From the NCBI GenBank assembly GCA_963832445.1, contig CAWHUM010000009.1, positions 62,001 through 126,000 on the forward strand: a stretch of DNA of 64,000 bases. The letters are read 5' to 3'. Each line of letters begins with the position of its first letter. The first letter of the stretch is position 1. The stretch is from AWTP1-13 sp963832445 (GTDB lineage Bacteria > Pseudomonadota > Alphaproteobacteria > Rhizobiales > Hyphomicrobiaceae). The position numbers were made by a program, and so were the translations under genes. Below, piece by piece: positions 61,987 through 64,000 of the stretch. A model generated the notes under the pieces. The model did no database searches and was not told the origin of the DNA. It saw only the letters and a program-made list of their open reading frames with translations.

Positions 61987-62574
61987 ATGCAGATCACACT
62001 TCGGCTGGCCCGCGCGGCGCCGTTCCTGCTTGTAATGGCGGTTGGCATCTATCTCTATCACGTCGCCAATCAGTTCGATTTCGTCGCCCGTCAGGGCCAG
62101 GCGGGTCCCGATCTTTGGCCCAAGATTGTCCTGGGGCTCATGCTGCTGGCCTCCGCATGGGGTGCTCTGCAGGCCCTGACGCAACGGAGCGACGCGCAGG
62201 AGATGAGCTTGCTGGTGCGCGCGGCAACGCGCGCCGTCGGCAAGGAGGAGGAGGCTCGGCAGAACCTCGACGCCGAGGCGGGCTCCGCCGACCAGCGTAC
62301 GCCGCTGCGCGCCTTCGCCGCGATCCTGGCACTGTTGGTGTTCGTCGGGTGCATCGCCTACGTGGGGTTCACGCTGGCGTCGTTTGTCCTGATGTTCGCC
62401 ATCATGCTGCTGGCGGGCTACAGGCGGCCGTTCGTGGCCGCCCTTATCTCCCTCATCGGTGCACTGTCCTTCTTTTTCGTGTTCCAGCGCGTGGCGTACG
62501 TTTCTCTGCCCCTTGGCGTCGGCCCCTTTAGGGAGCTGTCGATCTGGCTGATGGCCATCATCGGAGTGCGCTAG
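61987..62574 (+). CDS. tctB: Tripartite tricarboxylate transporter small membrane subunit
   Basis: A 195-aa membrane protein with four predicted helices: ARAAPFLLVMAVGIYLYHVA, VLGLMLLASAWGALQAL, FAAILALLVFVGCIAYVGFT, and the C-terminal pair from GYRRPFVAALISLIGALSFF. The central loop (residues 70-100) is hydrophilic and Glu/Arg-rich. Its stop shares a base with the GTG start of tctA (TAGTG). Typical order tctC-tctB-tctA. Confidence 0.9.
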   Translation: MQITLRLARAAPFLLVMAVGIYLYHVANQFDFVARQGQAGPDLWPKIVLGLMLLASAWGALQALTQRSDAQEMSLLVRAATRAVGKEEEARQNLDAEAGSADQRTPLRAFAAILALLVFVGCIAYVGFTLASFVLMFAIMLLAGYRRPFVAALISLIGALSFFFVFQRVAYVSLPLGVGPFRELSIWLMAIIGVR

Positions 62575-64000
62575 TGGAGCTCCTCACGAACCTCGCGCAC
62601 GGGTTTGGAGCCGTCTTTCAGCCCATCAATCTCCTGGTGCTCGCGGTCGGTCTGGTGCTTGGCTTGATCGTGGCCGTGCTGCCCGGCCTCACGCTCGTGA
62701 TGGGCGTGGTTCTGGCCCTCCCGTTCACCTACGGCATGGGCATCGTTCCAGCACTCATACTGCTGACGGCCATGTATGTGTCGGGGACCTATGGCGGCGC
62801 CTTCACCTCCATTCTTTTCCGCATTCCGGGGGAGCCAATGGACGTCCCCCTGCTCTGGGACGGATACGCGATGGCGCGCGCCGGGGAACCGGCACTCGCC
62901 CTCGGCTGGACGCTGTTTTCCGCCCTGGCCGGCGGCCTTGTCGCCGCGACCGCGATGGTGCTGCTGTCGGGGCCGGTCGCCAATCTAGCCCTGCGCTTGT
63001 CGACGCCCGAGTATTTCGCCGTGATCCTGCTCGGCCTCTCCTCGGTCGTGACGCTCGGCGGCAGCTCCATGCCCAAGGCGTTGATCTCGCTTTCGCTCGG
63101 CCTGCTGATCGCCAGCGTCGGCACCGACTCGACCTTCGGCACGATGCGCTTTGCCTTCGAAATCCCGATGCTCGAGGACGGCATCGAATACATTCTGGTG
63201 ATGGTCGGCGCTTACGGGCTCGGGGAGGTTCTTACCCGGATCGAGCAGCGCAGCGGCAGCGCGAGCGTGCAGGGGGTCACCGCCATCAGCACACGACTGC
63301 CGAGCCTGCGGGCCATTGCCGCGCTTAAGGCCACCTTCACGCGCAGCGCAATCCTCGGCTTCGTGATTGGGGTCATCCCTGGCGCAGGCGCAACCATTGC
63401 CTCGTTCGTCAGCTACGGCATCGAAGGCCAGTACGGACGCCGGCGCCGCGAGCTCGGGCAGGGCATTGCCGAGGGCATCGTCGCTCCGCAGACGGCCGCC
63501 ACGGCCTCGGTGGGGGGTGCCATGGTGCCGCTGCTCACGCTCGGCATTCCAGGCTCCGGCGCAACCGCCATCATCATGGCGGCGTTTCTGCTGCACGGGA
63601 TCCAGCCCGGCCCGCACGTGTTCTTCAAATCTGGCGACATCGTCTACACGGTCTTCGCGTCGGTGTTCGTCGGCGTCATCGGCATGTGCATCCTCGGCTA
63701 TTTCGCCATCAAGCTGCTGGTGAAGGTGCTGGATTTCCCAGAGGCGATCACGTCCGCGTTCGTCGTCATGTTCTGCTTCATGGGCGCCATGGCTTCCCGT
63801 TCCACGACCGGCGACCTTTGGCTCATCGTCGCTTTCGGTATCCTGGGCTTCCTGTTTGAGCGCTTCAGGTTTCCAATCGCACCCATGGTGCTCGGCGCAA
63901 TTCTGGGACCGCTCGCGGAAACGAGCTTCATGACGACGATGATCAGCTTTCACAACGATTGGACCGTCTTCTTCACGCGCCCCATCAGCGGCTCGGTGAT
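62574..64000 (+). CDS. tctA: Tripartite tricarboxylate transporter large membrane subunit, partial at 3' end
   Basis: The start is GTG 62574, overlapping the tctB stop by one base. About 475 of roughly 500 codons are present; the end is cut by the window. The translation begins (M)ELLTNLAHGFGAVFQPINLL and has the hallmark repeats VGLVLGLIVAVLPGLTLVMG and LGFVIGVIPGAGATIASFVS, with PLLTLGIPGSGATAIIMAAF and RFPIAPMVLGAILGPLAETS. It has 11-12 helices and forms the transport channel. No frameshift seen. Confidence 0.94.
   Translation, partial: MELLTNLAHGFGAVFQPINLLVLAVGLVLGLIVAVLPGLTLVMGVVLALPFTYGMGIVPALILLTAMYVSGTYGGAFTSILFRIPGEPMDVPLLWDGYAMARAGEPALALGWTLFSALAGGLVAATAMVLLSGPVANLALRLSTPEYFAVILLGLSSVVTLGGSSMPKALISLSLGLLIASVGTDSTFGTMRFAFEIPMLEDGIEYILVMVGAYGLGEVLTRIEQRSGSASVQGVTAISTRLPSLRAIAALKATFTRSAILGFVIGVIPGAGATIASFVSYGIEGQYGRRRRELGQGIAEGIVAPQTAATASVGGAMVPLLTLGIPGSGATAIIMAAFLLHGIQPGPHVFFKSGDIVYTVFASVFVGVIGMCILGYFAIKLLVKVLDFPEAITSAFVVMFCFMGAMASRSTTGDLWLIVAFGILGFLFERFRFPIAPMVLGAILGPLAETSFMTTMISFHNDWTVFFTRPISGSV

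Overview
The window is high-GC DNA from a facultatively anaerobic, denitrification-capable bacterium, most likely an alphaproteobacterium of the Hyphomicrobiales (Bradyrhizobiaceae/Xanthobacteraceae/Hyphomicrobiaceae type). The evidence is an FnrL/FnrN-type regulator with CX2CX7C cysteine spacing, TTGA-N6-TCAA boxes, a Nia-like P1B-5 ATPase with a hemerythrin tail, DUF6455 proteins, a fused double NarK, and a RIME/REP-type palindromic repeat. No rRNA, tRNA, CRISPR, IS or phage genes were seen.

Layout. 1-8 kb: acetyl-phosphate/PHB-related genes (Pta fragment, a small unknown protein, DUF3141 alpha/beta hydrolase), a LuxR-type regulator, an intracellular PHA depolymerase and an SbmA/YddA-type ABC exporter. 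8.4-18.5 kb: a stress/dormancy island (HPF with cold-shock domain, cyclic 2,3-diphosphoglycerate synthetase, LOG-family protein, dienelactone-type hydrolase, cytochrome c, ChaB, universal stress protein, DUF3775, phosphoribosyltransferase, Fe/Ni-type P1B-5 ATPase, a 97-aa unknown). Six FNR/FixK-type boxes lie in its promoters. 18.6-28.9 kb: MacAB-like exporter, DASS anion transporter, a second ABC exporter (ATPase, FtsX-like permease, HlyD adaptor) and a MarR regulator; several genes here carry +1 frameshifts. 29-44.6 kb: two complete Liv-type ABC uptake systems flank a small catabolic cluster (IlvD/Edd-type dehydratase, cupin, SDR, RpiR regulator). The first system is probably MarR-controlled through a repeated operator. 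The second is probably RpiR-controlled through a perfect palindrome. 44.8-60 kb: a decayed desulfhydrase fragment, three tandem DUF6455 genes, FNR and DNR-type regulators, fused NarK1-NarK2, narGHJI, a parvulin, a 114-aa unknown and an internally deleted nnrS. 60-64 kb: a Crp-type regulator and a TctCBA tripartite carboxylate transporter that runs off the end.

How it fits together: oxygen limitation would activate FNR (whose own promoter has a perfect box), which would drive DNR, NarK and nitrate respiration. The same box type would switch on ribosome hibernation, stress proteins and metal export in the distant island. Every coding frameshift that could be resolved (narK, DASS, MacAB, ABC permease, cupin, Tat-type binding protein) is a single extra base, which points to sequencing insertions rather than gene decay. 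The nnrS lesion and the desulfhydrase fragment look different and may be real.
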